Below, piece after piece: positions 15,172 to 23,001 of a DNA stretch of 41,122 bases; position 1 is the stretch's first letter, and each line of letters opens with the position of its first letter. Where the stretch lies: assembly GCF_001645125.1 (NCBI RefSeq), contig NZ_LXKA01000346.1:1-41122 (forward strand). Direction: 5' to 3'. The DNA comes from Paraburkholderia ginsengiterrae (GTDB lineage: Bacteria > Pseudomonadota > Gammaproteobacteria > Burkholderiales > Burkholderiaceae). Both the position numbers and the translations under genes were made by a program. The notes beneath the pieces are model-generated. The model did not search any database and was not told the DNA's origin. It saw nothing but the letters and a program-made list of their open reading frames with translations.

Positions 15172-16649
15172 GCGATACGAATCCCGTCAATCCGGTCGCG
15201 ATGACCGTCTTCATCGCGTTCTTCGCGCTCGTCACGGTGATCGGTTTCTTTGCCGCTCGCTGGAAACGCGGCGACCTGACGCAATTGCACGAGTGGGGCC
15301 TCGGCGGCCGCCAGTTCGGTACGGTCATTTCGTGGTTCCTGGTCGGCGGCGACTTCTACACCGCCTACACCGTGATCGCGGTGCCGGCTCTGGTGTATTC
15401 GGTGGGGGCGTACGGCTTCTTCGCGCTGCCGTACACCATCATTGTTTACCCGTTCGTGTTCGCGGTGATGCCGAAGCTGTGGAAGATCTCGCACGCGAAG
15501 AACCACATCACGGCAGCCGATTACGTGCAGGGCGAATATGGCGGCAAGTGGTTCCCGGCGGCCGTCGCGGTGACCGGCATCGTCGCGACCATGCCGTATA
15601 TCGCGCTGCAACTGGTGGGTATGCAGGTCGTGATCAAGGGGCTCGGCGTGACCGGCGAAATGCCGCTGATCGTCGCCTTCGTGATTCTCGCGCTCTATAC
15701 CTACGCAAGCGGCCTGCGGGCGCCGGCCATGATCGCGTTCGTGAAGGACATCATGATCTATATCGTGGTGATCGCGGCGGTGTGGCTGATTCCGGCGAAG
15801 CTGGGCGGCTACGCGCATGTGTTCGACGCGGCCGATACGTACTTCAAGGCCAAGGGCGGCGCGACCGGCATCATTCTGAAGCCCGCGCAGTTCACCGCGT
15901 ATGCGTCGCTCGCGTTGGGCTCGGCGCTGGCCGCGTTCATGTACCCGCACACGATGACGGCGGTGCTGTCGTCCTCGTCGGCGAATACGGTGCGCAAGAA
16001 TGCGATTTTCCTGCCGGCGTACACGCTGCTGCTCGGTTTGATCGCGTTGCTCGGCTATATGGCGATTGCGGCCGGCGTGCACGTCAAGTCGGCGTCGGAC
16101 ATGGTGCCGGCGTTGTTCAACACGCTGTTCCCGTCGTGGTTTGTCGGCTTCGCAGCGGCCGCGATTGCGATCAGCGCGCTGGTGCCAGCCGCGATCATGT
16201 CGATCGGCGCGGCCAATCTGTTCACGCGCAATCTGTGGCGTCCGCTGGTTTCGCCGAACATCTCGCCGGAAAGCGAGGCGTCCACGGCGAAGGTCGTGTC
16301 GCTGGTCGTGAAGTTCGGCGCGCTGCTGTTTATCGTGTTCCTGCCGACGCAGTACGCGATTGACCTGCAACTGCTGGGCGGCGTGTGGATTCTGCAGATT
16401 TTCCCGGCGATCGTATTCTCGCTCTACACGCGGCGTCTGAACACGCCGGGCCTGTTCCTCGGCTGGCTGGCGGGCATCGTGCTCGGTACCGGGTTGGCGA
16501 TTTCGCAAGGTCTCAAGCCGGTGTTCGCCTTGCATCTCGGCGATGCGGTCTATCCGCTGTATATCGGCCTGATCGCGCTGGCGGTGAATATCGTGGTGAG
16601 TTTCGGCGTGTCGGTGCTGTCGCCGCGCAGGGTGGCGGCCACGGCCTGA
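15168..16649 (+). CDS. Sodium:solute symporter (SSS family, MctP-like)
   Basis: 493 residues, about 13 hydrophobic segments, inner membrane. Family motifs include the N-terminal EWGLGGRQFGTVISWFLVGG loop, TAADYVQGEYGG and the ALVPAAIMSIGAANLFTRNLW segment typical of SSS proteins. It probably imports a small monocarboxylate driven by Na+ or H+. This is supported by the DUF3311 partner and the adjacent Cache kinase/LuxR regulator pair, an arrangement like mctP-mctSR. ATG 15168 overlaps the DUF3311 stop; an upstream in-frame ATG at 15117 lies inside DUF3311 and is rejected. A strong terminator follows. Confidence 0.92.
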   Translation: MSDTNPVNPVAMTVFIAFFALVTVIGFFAARWKRGDLTQLHEWGLGGRQFGTVISWFLVGGDFYTAYTVIAVPALVYSVGAYGFFALPYTIIVYPFVFAVMPKLWKISHAKNHITAADYVQGEYGGKWFPAAVAVTGIVATMPYIALQLVGMQVVIKGLGVTGEMPLIVAFVILALYTYASGLRAPAMIAFVKDIMIYIVVIAAVWLIPAKLGGYAHVFDAADTYFKAKGGATGIILKPAQFTAYASLALGSALAAFMYPHTMTAVLSSSSANTVRKNAIFLPAYTLLLGLIALLGYMAIAAGVHVKSASDMVPALFNTLFPSWFVGFAAAAIAISALVPAAIMSIGAANLFTRNLWRPLVSPNISPESEASTAKVVSLVVKFGALLFIVFLPTQYAIDLQLLGGVWILQIFPAIVFSLYTRRLNTPGLFLGWLAGIVLGTGLAISQGLKPVFALHLGDAVYPLYIGLIALAVNIVVSFGVSVLSPRRVAATA

Positions 16650-16676
16650 TGGCCTGATCGTCAGATAGTCTTTGCG

Positions 16677-16712
16677 GAAAAGCCGCGGACCTTGTGGTCC
16701 GCGGCTTTTTTT
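16677..16712 (+). terminator. Rho-independent terminator of the symporter operon
   Basis: Perfect 11-bp stem AGCCGCGGACC (16681-16691) with GGTCCGCGGCT (16696-16706), TTGT loop, flanked by an A-run before and seven T after. The flanking A and T runs make it likely to work in both directions, so it may also end the minus-strand piuC transcript. Confidence 0.95.
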
Positions 16713-16755
16713 ATTGCATGCGCGGTTTGGTGTTGAAGGTCGTTTCAGGCGTGCG

Positions 16756-17439
16756 TCAGGCGTCGGCCCAGCGGCGCAGCAGATTGTGATAGATGCCGGT
16801 GAGACTCACGACCGTGGCGTCGTTGGCCCCTTTCTCCGCGGCCAGACGCTGCACGTCGTTGTCGAGCTGAAACAGGATGGCGCGCTCGCCGTCGTCGCGC
16901 ACCATGCTTTGAATCCAGAAGAACGACGCGATCCGCACGCCACGCGTGACCGGGCTCACGTGGTGCAGGCTCGACGCGGGGTAGAGCACCATGTCGCCGG
17001 CGGGCAGCTTCACGCGATGCACGCCGTAGGTATCTTCAACGCAAAGTTCGCCGCCGTCGTAAGTATCAGGTTCGGCGAGAAAGAGCGTGGCCGACAGATC
17101 GCTGCGAATGCGGAAATCGGTGCCGCGCAATTGACGGATCGCGTTATCGACGTGCGTGCCAAAACCGTCGCCGCCCGCGTAGCGGTTAAAGAGTGGCGGA
17201 AAGACTTTCAGCGGCAATGCGGCGGAAAAGAACCGGGGATTGCGCCCGAGCGCGTCCTGAATCGCGTCGCCCACCGCGCGCGCGGCGGCTGAGCCTTCAG
17301 GCAGTTGCTGATTGCGCTTGGCATGCGCCGACTGTTCGCCGGAGGTCGCCTTGCCGTCGATCCATTGCGCGGCGTCGAGTATTTCGCGGCATTGCGCGAC
17401 CTGCTGTTTGTCGAGTACACCCGGCAGATGCAGCATCAT
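16756..17439 (-). CDS. piuC: Fe(II)/2-oxoglutarate-dependent PKHD-type hydroxylase PiuC
   Basis: 227 residues, the standard length for PiuC/YbiX. The 2-oxoglutarate dioxygenase iron ligands are visible: His96 and Asp98 in GTHVDNAI, and His159 in [13 protein letters not shown]. Arg169 is the probable 2-oxoglutarate contact. PFFNRYAGG-like [11 protein letters not shown] and [18 protein letters not shown] are family motifs. PiuC genes accompany TonB-dependent siderophore receptors, as here, and affect uptake of iron complexes and siderophore-drug conjugates; the reaction catalysed is not established. The ATG at 17439 overlaps the stop of the SEL1 gene (ATGA). Confidence 0.94.
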   Translation of the reverse strand: MMLHLPGVLDKQQVAQCREILDAAQWIDGKATSGEQSAHAKRNQQLPEGSAAARAVGDAIQDALGRNPRFFSAALPLKVFPPLFNRYAGGDGFGTHVDNAIRQLRGTDFRIRSDLSATLFLAEPDTYDGGELCVEDTYGVHRVKLPAGDMVLYPASSLHHVSPVTRGVRIASFFWIQSMVRDDGERAILFQLDNDVQRLAAEKGANDATVVSLTGIYHNLLRRWADA

Positions 17440-18224
17440 GTGCGCGACTCCTGCGTCGGGATGACGAAGGCGTCTGCACGTGCGGCGACATCCGTACCGA
17501 CGCTGCCAGCGAGCGCCCGAAACGCGCTCACCGGCGAAGCGGCCAGCCACGTCCGCATCTTTCCGATGAACGCAGCGGTCGCGGTATGCGGCACACGCTG
17601 CAACCAATCCAACGCGGTGTCGATCTCTCCGCGTTCCGCCAGCAGGCGCGCGTAGTTGAACTGGCCGCGAAAATCGCCGCCTTCCGCGGCGCGACGGTAG
17701 TGATCGAGCGCGACCTCGGCGTCCGCATCGACTTCCCAGCCGTCTTCGTAAAAGCTGCCGACCAGGTTGATCGACTTCGCGTGACCGAGTTCGGCAGCGA
17801 GCCGGAACCACTGCAATGCCTCGGCGCGATCGCATTCCACGCCGTTGCCGAGCGCCAGCGCCGACGCATAGTTGTACATGCCCCAGTCGAGCCCGGCCCG
17901 CGCGGCGAGCCGGTACCAGTACACCGCCACCGGCGCGCACGCGGCGGTGCCCCAGCCATGTTCATAGCACCGGCCGAGCATGTTCATTGCCATCGGATGA
18001 TCCCGGCGAGCGGCGTGCCTGAACCACGTGAAGGCTTCTTCGGCATTGCGCGGCACGCCGTGGCCGTCGAGCAGATATTGCCCGTACACGGCCTGCGCTT
18101 CGACAATGCCGTTGTGCGCCGCGGCCGCCACCCATGCGGCGGCCTCGACAGGCGGCCCGGAAAGAATCGCGGCGAACTCGTCGTGCGACACATTCGCGAG
18201 CGCCTTCAACGTCACCTGTTCCAT
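17436..18224 (-). CDS. SEL1-like tetratricopeptide repeat protein
   Basis: 262 residues, no signal peptide. About five SEL1 repeats of ~36 residues cover 30-215. Each has the pattern AxxxYGxxLxxGxGVxxNxxEAxxWFxxAAxxG, for example [18 protein letters not shown] and [18 protein letters not shown]. These alpha-hairpin repeats mediate protein-protein contacts. The gene sits between the TonB receptor (10-bp gap) and piuC (4-bp overlap), an arrangement seen repeatedly in Burkholderia-type piu operons, so a role in iron uptake or its regulation is likely. The ribosome-binding site is weak, suggesting coupling to the receptor. Confidence 0.9.
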   Translation of the reverse strand: MEQVTLKALANVSHDEFAAILSGPPVEAAAWVAAAAHNGIVEAQAVYGQYLLDGHGVPRNAEEAFTWFRHAARRDHPMAMNMLGRCYEHGWGTAACAPVAVYWYRLAARAGLDWGMYNYASALALGNGVECDRAEALQWFRLAAELGHAKSINLVGSFYEDGWEVDADAEVALDHYRRAAEGGDFRGQFNYARLLAERGEIDTALDWLQRVPHTATAAFIGKMRTWLAASPVSAFRALAGSVGTDVAARADAFVIPTQESRT

Positions 18225-18234
18225 TGCGCGATGC

Positions 18235-20484
18235 TTAGTAGTGCGCGTTGAGCGTCAGGAACGCGGAACGTCCCGGCGCGATCGACGCGTAGTGAGCCGG
18301 ATAGGCCTGGTCGTAATACGTGCGGTTAAAGATGTTCTGCACGTTCAGCTGCAGATCGACCTTCTTGTTGATCCGGTACGTCGCCATGCCGTCGAAGCGC
18401 CAGTAAGAGGGTACCGCGCGCAGATTCGCCGTATCGCCGTAGACCTGGGACATGTAGAACGCGCCGCCGCCGATCGTGAACTTCGGCAGCACGTCGTAGT
18501 TGGTCCACAGGCTGATGCTGTTTTTCGGCGTATTCGGGAACTGGTGGCCGTTATCCGCCGTGTTTTTGCCGTTGTCGCGCAACTCGCTCTTCATGTACGT
18601 GTAGCCGCCGAACACTTGCCACTTGTTCGTCAACTGCCCGGCCACGCCGAACTCGAAACCTTGCACGCGCTTGTTGCCGGCCATCGCGTACTCGTTGTTC
18701 GGCAGCGTGACGCGCGCGTTGGTCGTGTCGATCTGGAACAGGGCGCCCGTCAATGACAGCTTGTTGTTCAGCACGTTCCACTTGGTGCCGAATTCGACGC
18801 TGCGGTTCTTTTCCGGCGCGAGTTGATCCGCGTTCGCGCCGACACCGCCACGGCCCGGCGTCAACGATTGCGTTTCGCTGCCCTGGCCAAGCAGGGCGCC
18901 CGCCGGTGTCGACGAGGTCGCGATCGACGCATACACGCTGCCATTCGAAGCCGGCTTGAAGACGAGGCCGAACTGGTAGTTGAACAGCGTATCGTCGCGC
19001 GAGGTGCGTTTGCCGCCGTTGGCGACCGTGTTGCGGAAGTCGGTTGAGTAGTCGTCGACGCGCAAGCCGATGTTGGCTTGCCAGCGCTTGGTCAGTTCGA
19101 TCGTGTCGAACGCGTACACCGATTTCGTGATCGTGCGCTGCTCGCTCGGATCGTTCGCCTGGGCGACTGAACCTGCCCACGGATCGTTCGGATTCGGCGC
19201 CCACAGGCTCGTGCAGTTATAGCCCGAGGCCGCGCCAATGCCCTTGGTCTTGCAGATTGCGCCGGTCGCGGCCGCCACGAGGTACGAATCGTTCACGCTG
19301 GTTTCGCGCGACACTTCGAGGCCGGTGGTGAAACTGTGCTTCAGGAAACCTGTCTTGAACTCGCCGAACAGTTCGGTCTGGTTCGCGAGGCTATAGACGT
19401 CGCTCGCCCGCGTATTCGCGCGGCGCCACACCATGCCGTTCACCACGTTGCCCTGGCTGTCGTCCGGCTGGGTCCAGATGTAGTCCTGAGTCGATTTCGT
19501 ATAGCGCGTGGTGTTGCGGATCGTCAGATTGCTGTTGATGTCATGCTCGATTCGCACCGTGCCGACATCCGACGTGGTCTTGCGGAAATCGCGGTCGATC
19601 AGGCCGTAGAAGTTGTGACGGTCCACGTTGGCCGGATAGATCGTGCTGACGCTGGCCGGCTTGTTGGTGGTTGTGTAGAGGTACGGAATACCGCTGTCGG
19701 GCAGGTCATCGGTCGAGAGATGGTAGTAGCTCGCCGTGACGCGCGTCGGCGTGCCGAGGCCGTAGGTGAACGACGGCGCGATGCCCCAGCGTTCGTTGTT
19801 GACCGCGTCGCGGCCGGCCACGTCGTTGTTGTGGCTCATCACATTCAGGCGGAATGCCGCGTGATCGGCCATCTGCCAGTTGCCGTCGGCGGTGAAGCGG
19901 CGGTAACGGTCGGTGCCGAGGCCCGCGCTGCCGTCGGCGGAATTGCCGAGATGCGGGGTCTTGGTGATCAGGTTGATGCTGCCGCCCGCGCCGCCGCGTC
20001 CGCCATAGGCGCCGTCCGAACCCTTGGTGACTTCGATGCTTTCGATGTTGAACACTTCTCGCGTGGTGGCGCCGATGTCGCGCATGCCGTCGACGAAGGT
20101 GCTGCCCTGCGCGTCGTAGCCGCGAATGAACGGCCGGTCGCCGAGCGGATTGCCTCCTTCGCCCGCGCCGAAAGTAATGCCCGGCACCGTGCGCAGCGCC
20201 TCGGTCAAGGTCGACGCCCCGGTGCTGTGGATCAGCTCCTGCGGAATCACGGTCACCGACTTCGGCGTGTCGACCAGCGGCGCGGTGAATTTGACCGACG
20301 CCGACTGATCCGTTTTGAAGCCGTGGTCCGCCTCGCTCTGAACGGCGATCGGCGCGAGCTGGCTTTCCTTGTCGGGCGGCGCCGCGCTCGCCGTGCCCTG
20401 GGCGAGGGCGGGGCCGGCAGCCAACATGCTGCACAGTGTCGTGCTGATTTTGCCGAGCTTGGGTTCGTCGGACCGCAACTTCAT
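18235..20484 (-). CDS. TonB-dependent siderophore receptor (Fiu/PiuA-like)
   Basis: 749 residues, outer-membrane 22-strand barrel. A signal peptide ends at GPALAQ. The plug domain starts with PLVDTPKSVTVIPQELIHST and includes ALRTVPGITFGAGEGG, RPFIRGYDAQGSTFVDGMRD and IEVTKGSDGAYGGRGGAGGS. The barrel ends with MATYRINKKVDLQLNVQNIF and a terminal aromatic residue (LNAHY). The plug motifs and the linked piuC gene point to a catecholate-type siderophore receptor of the Fiu/PiuA group. GGGGA precedes the ATG by about six bases. A Fur-box-like palindrome 110 bp upstream predicts repression by iron. Confidence 0.94.
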   Translation of the reverse strand: MKLRSDEPKLGKISTTLCSMLAAGPALAQGTASAAPPDKESQLAPIAVQSEADHGFKTDQSASVKFTAPLVDTPKSVTVIPQELIHSTGASTLTEALRTVPGITFGAGEGGNPLGDRPFIRGYDAQGSTFVDGMRDIGATTREVFNIESIEVTKGSDGAYGGRGGAGGSINLITKTPHLGNSADGSAGLGTDRYRRFTADGNWQMADHAAFRLNVMSHNNDVAGRDAVNNERWGIAPSFTYGLGTPTRVTASYYHLSTDDLPDSGIPYLYTTTNKPASVSTIYPANVDRHNFYGLIDRDFRKTTSDVGTVRIEHDINSNLTIRNTTRYTKSTQDYIWTQPDDSQGNVVNGMVWRRANTRASDVYSLANQTELFGEFKTGFLKHSFTTGLEVSRETSVNDSYLVAAATGAICKTKGIGAASGYNCTSLWAPNPNDPWAGSVAQANDPSEQRTITKSVYAFDTIELTKRWQANIGLRVDDYSTDFRNTVANGGKRTSRDDTLFNYQFGLVFKPASNGSVYASIATSSTPAGALLGQGSETQSLTPGRGGVGANADQLAPEKNRSVEFGTKWNVLNNKLSLTGALFQIDTTNARVTLPNNEYAMAGNKRVQGFEFGVAGQLTNKWQVFGGYTYMKSELRDNGKNTADNGHQFPNTPKNSISLWTNYDVLPKFTIGGGAFYMSQVYGDTANLRAVPSYWRFDGMATYRINKKVDLQLNVQNIFNRTYYDQAYPAHYASIAPGRSAFLTLNAHY

Positions 20485-20595
20485 GTCTATCCCCGTCGAG
20501 TTCTGGTGACCGGGCAGATATCGCGAACCTTACCCGGAAATTCCATGTTTATTACAAAATGTTTGCGGCATGCATTCTATGCAATCAAGTTGTAA

Positions 20596-20612
20596 TTGAG
20601 AAGCGTTCTCAA
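20596..20612. promoter_or_regulatory. Fur-box-like palindrome upstream of the receptor operon
   Basis: Perfect inverted repeat TTGAGAA-GCG-TTCTCAA. It resembles the core TGAGAAT/ATTCTCA of proteobacterial Fur sites. It lies in the 300-bp region between the receptor start (20484) and the stop of the minus-strand oxidoreductase (20785), the expected place for an iron-regulated promoter. The rest of that region is AT-richer and shows no gene. Confidence 0.72.
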
Positions 20613-20784
20613 CAAAAAATATCGAGACGGGTGTGGGCGTGACAGAGCGATCTCAGCGAGTTGATGTAAAAATAGCTGAAAATGGGTGTGGAATGATGGT
20701 GGTTGACGGCGTTTTGACGATGATTTCGAGCCGCTGGTCGGGCGACCGAGCGTGCGTTGCCGGCTTTCTTCCGCCGGCGCGCGA

Positions 20785-22017
20785 CTAGAACCGCTCCACC
20801 CTGAACGGATGCGGGTCCACGACGGTTGCTTCACCGGTAATCATCTCGGCGATCAGACGCCCGGTTATCGGACCCAGCGTCAGCCCGTGATGCGAGTGGC
20901 CGAACGCAAACCACAAGCCCGGGTGGCGCCGCGCGGGCCCGATGATCGGCAGCATGTCCGCCGTGCACGGCCGCCGGCCCATCCAGGCTTCGTCGTCGAG
21001 ACGGTTGGCGAGAGGGAACAGCGCGCGGGCAATCGGCTCGACCGCGGCGAGTTGCGTCGGCGTTTTGGGCGCGTCGCACTCGGCGATTTCCGCGCCTGTC
21101 GTCAAGCGGATGCCGCGCGCCATCGGCGCGAGCAGGTAGCCGTTTTCGACGTCGAGCACCGGATGATTCAGACGCGCGGTCCCTTGTGGCGCGTAGTGCA
21201 TGTGATAGCCGCGTTTCACCGCGAGCGGCAGGCGGTAGCCGAGGCGCGCACTCGCACGATCCGACCACGGACCCAACGCCACGACAACGGACGGCGCCGA
21301 GATCGTTCCCGCTTCCGTATCGACCGCCCAGCCTTCACGCAGCGTGTCCGCGTCGCCGATGAAAAAGCGCCCGCCCAGCGCTTCAAAATGCTTCGCGTAG
21401 GCCGTGACGAGCGCGTTCGGATCGCTCACGGAATCGGAGGCCGGAAAATACAGGCCGCCTTTCAAGGTCTTGTCGAGATCGGGTTCCATCTGCCGCAGGC
21501 GAGCGGGGTCGAGCGATTCGCACTCGACGCCGTATTCCCGATGCCACCGCTCGACAACCCGTGTCTCCGCGTCGAGGCAGGACTCGGTGCGAAATACCTT
21601 CATCCAGCCGATCGGGCGTAAGAGTGCGCTTGCATCGGCGTCGGCGGCCAGCGCGCGATGCTCGCTCACGCAATGTTCGATCAGCGTCGCGTACGACTTC
21701 GCAAGGGCGGCGTGTCGCGCTGGATGCGAGTTGCGCCAGTATTGCCACAGGAATGGGGCGGTCTTGAGGATGGCATCGGCGTGGTAGCGCACGTCCAGCG
21801 ACTGGTTGCGCGCGTAGCGAAGCAACGTGCCGAGGTCGCGTGGAAACGCATAGGGATACACGCCTTCACGCTGGATCAGCCCGGCATTGCCGAACGACGT
21901 CTCGTTGCCGGGCAGCTTGCGATCGACCAGCGCGACCTGGCGGCCGCGCTTCTGCAGATGCACGGCGACGCACACGCCGACAATTCCCGCACCGAGCACA
22001 ACGGTATCGAATTTCAT
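20785..22017 (-). CDS. FAD-dependent oxidoreductase, D-amino-acid dehydrogenase (DadA) family
   Basis: 410 residues, probably a membrane-associated flavoenzyme oxidising D-amino acids or a related amine to the 2-oxo acid. The N-terminus is the FAD-binding Rossmann motif VVLGAGIVGVCVAVHL, then VDRKLPGNETSFGNAGLI, the DadA-like substrate/FAD segment. The C-terminus has GRRPCTADMLPIIGPA and FAFGHSHHGLTLGPITGRLI, typical of DAO-family proteins. The start at 22017 directly precedes the Rossmann fold; an open extension to 22158 is not protein-like. Monocistronic; it is divergent from the DUF3348 gene. The substrate is not readable; hydroxyproline- or glycine-oxidase-like activities are alternatives. 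Confidence 0.87.
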   Translation of the reverse strand: MKFDTVVLGAGIVGVCVAVHLQKRGRQVALVDRKLPGNETSFGNAGLIQREGVYPYAFPRDLGTLLRYARNQSLDVRYHADAILKTAPFLWQYWRNSHPARHAALAKSYATLIEHCVSEHRALAADADASALLRPIGWMKVFRTESCLDAETRVVERWHREYGVECESLDPARLRQMEPDLDKTLKGGLYFPASDSVSDPNALVTAYAKHFEALGGRFFIGDADTLREGWAVDTEAGTISAPSVVVALGPWSDRASARLGYRLPLAVKRGYHMHYAPQGTARLNHPVLDVENGYLLAPMARGIRLTTGAEIAECDAPKTPTQLAAVEPIARALFPLANRLDDEAWMGRRPCTADMLPIIGPARRHPGLWFAFGHSHHGLTLGPITGRLIAEMITGEATVVDPHPFRVERF

Positions 22018-22226
22018 TCTGGTTATAGGCCTTGCCTGAGGTCGCTTCGTCTGAGCACAGCCTTGAAGTGTGTCCATGAGTGGCGGCGCTGTCCAGTCCA
22101 TCCAGGACGGTCCTGAGGCGCGCCGGCCGCGTTGAGAAAACGCTTGCGCGCAGGCCATGAATTGGGCGTCAGATGCCTAGGCGCCGTCAGCGTGTAAACT
22201 GCTGACTTTTTTGTGATATCGGTGGT

Positions 22227-22991
22227 ATGTTGCAAGCCCCCCAGCGCACAGCTCTCAGTGGCCCGGCGCTCATCCGCTTACTGGCTCGCCTCGCGGATGT
22301 CGATGTTCCCGAATCCAGGCAATCGCTCTCGGACCGGCTCAGCCAGTGGCTCGGCTGGACCGACGCCATTGCGCTGTCCTCGGCGCTGAACAGCAATCCG
22401 ACTGCCGTCGCCGCGCACGCGCGCGCGTTCGGCAGCGCGGAGGAGGACGCGTGCGTGCGCGTGCGTGACGCGTTGGCGCAGACCATTACGGGCAAGAGCG
22501 GTTCTGCCGCCGACCGGCGGCGCGTGTCCGGACACGGGTTGGTCAGGACCGCGTCCCGGACTGCGCCCGTCGAGGAAGTGGCCGATTTTGCGGTGTTTCG
22601 CCAGCGCTACCTGACCATCCAGCAGTCGATGGAGACGGACATTGGCAATCTGCGCGGCCGCCTGCGGAGCATGCTGGCCGCCAGAACGCCGGCCATGGCG
22701 CGGCTCGCGGTGGTGGACGCCGTCATGGAGCGGGCGCTGAGCGAGCGTGAGCGGAGTCTGCTGGCGTCGGTGCCCGTACTGCTCGCCGGACACTTCGAGC
22801 GCCTGCGCGAAGCGGAGCAGACGGCGCTGGCCGCCGCGGAAGCCTCGGGCGATGCCGCGCCCGACGCGACGGTCGCGCCCGGTACATGGCAGGAGACGTT
22901 CCGCAAGGATATGCAGAGCGTGCTGCTGGCCGAACTGGAAGTTCGTTTTCAACCGGTCGAAGGGTTGCTCGCCGCCCTTCGCACCTGCTAA
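22227..22991 (+). CDS. DUF3348 protein, first gene of Zorya-like cluster
   Basis: 254 residues, cytoplasmic, largely alpha-helical. It has the DUF3348 features: an N-terminal LSGPALIRLLARLADVDVPE block, a DWLGWTDA-like segment (SQWLGWTDAIALSSAL) and a C-terminal QETFRKDMQSVLLAELEVRF helix. DUF3348, DUF802, an OmpA-like gene and DUF2894 form a recurrent four-gene unit in Burkholderiales and Xanthomonadales. As far as I recall, defence-system surveys place the DUF3348 and DUF2894 genes in type III Zorya (as zorF/zorG; which is which I cannot confirm). It is 10 bp ahead of the DUF802 gene, so one operon. Molecular function unknown. Confidence 0.82.
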   Translation: MLQAPQRTALSGPALIRLLARLADVDVPESRQSLSDRLSQWLGWTDAIALSSALNSNPTAVAAHARAFGSAEEDACVRVRDALAQTITGKSGSAADRRRVSGHGLVRTASRTAPVEEVADFAVFRQRYLTIQQSMETDIGNLRGRLRSMLAARTPAMARLAVVDAVMERALSERERSLLASVPVLLAGHFERLREAEQTALAAAEASGDAAPDATVAPGTWQETFRKDMQSVLLAELEVRFQPVEGLLAALRTC

Positions 22992-23001
22992 TTGGGACAC
23001 C

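Noticed and set aside
15144-16535. 463-residue minus-strand ORF opposite the symporter
   Set aside because: Arg/His/Gln-rich shadow of a GC-rich membrane protein gene; the symporter frame has clear helices and motifs.
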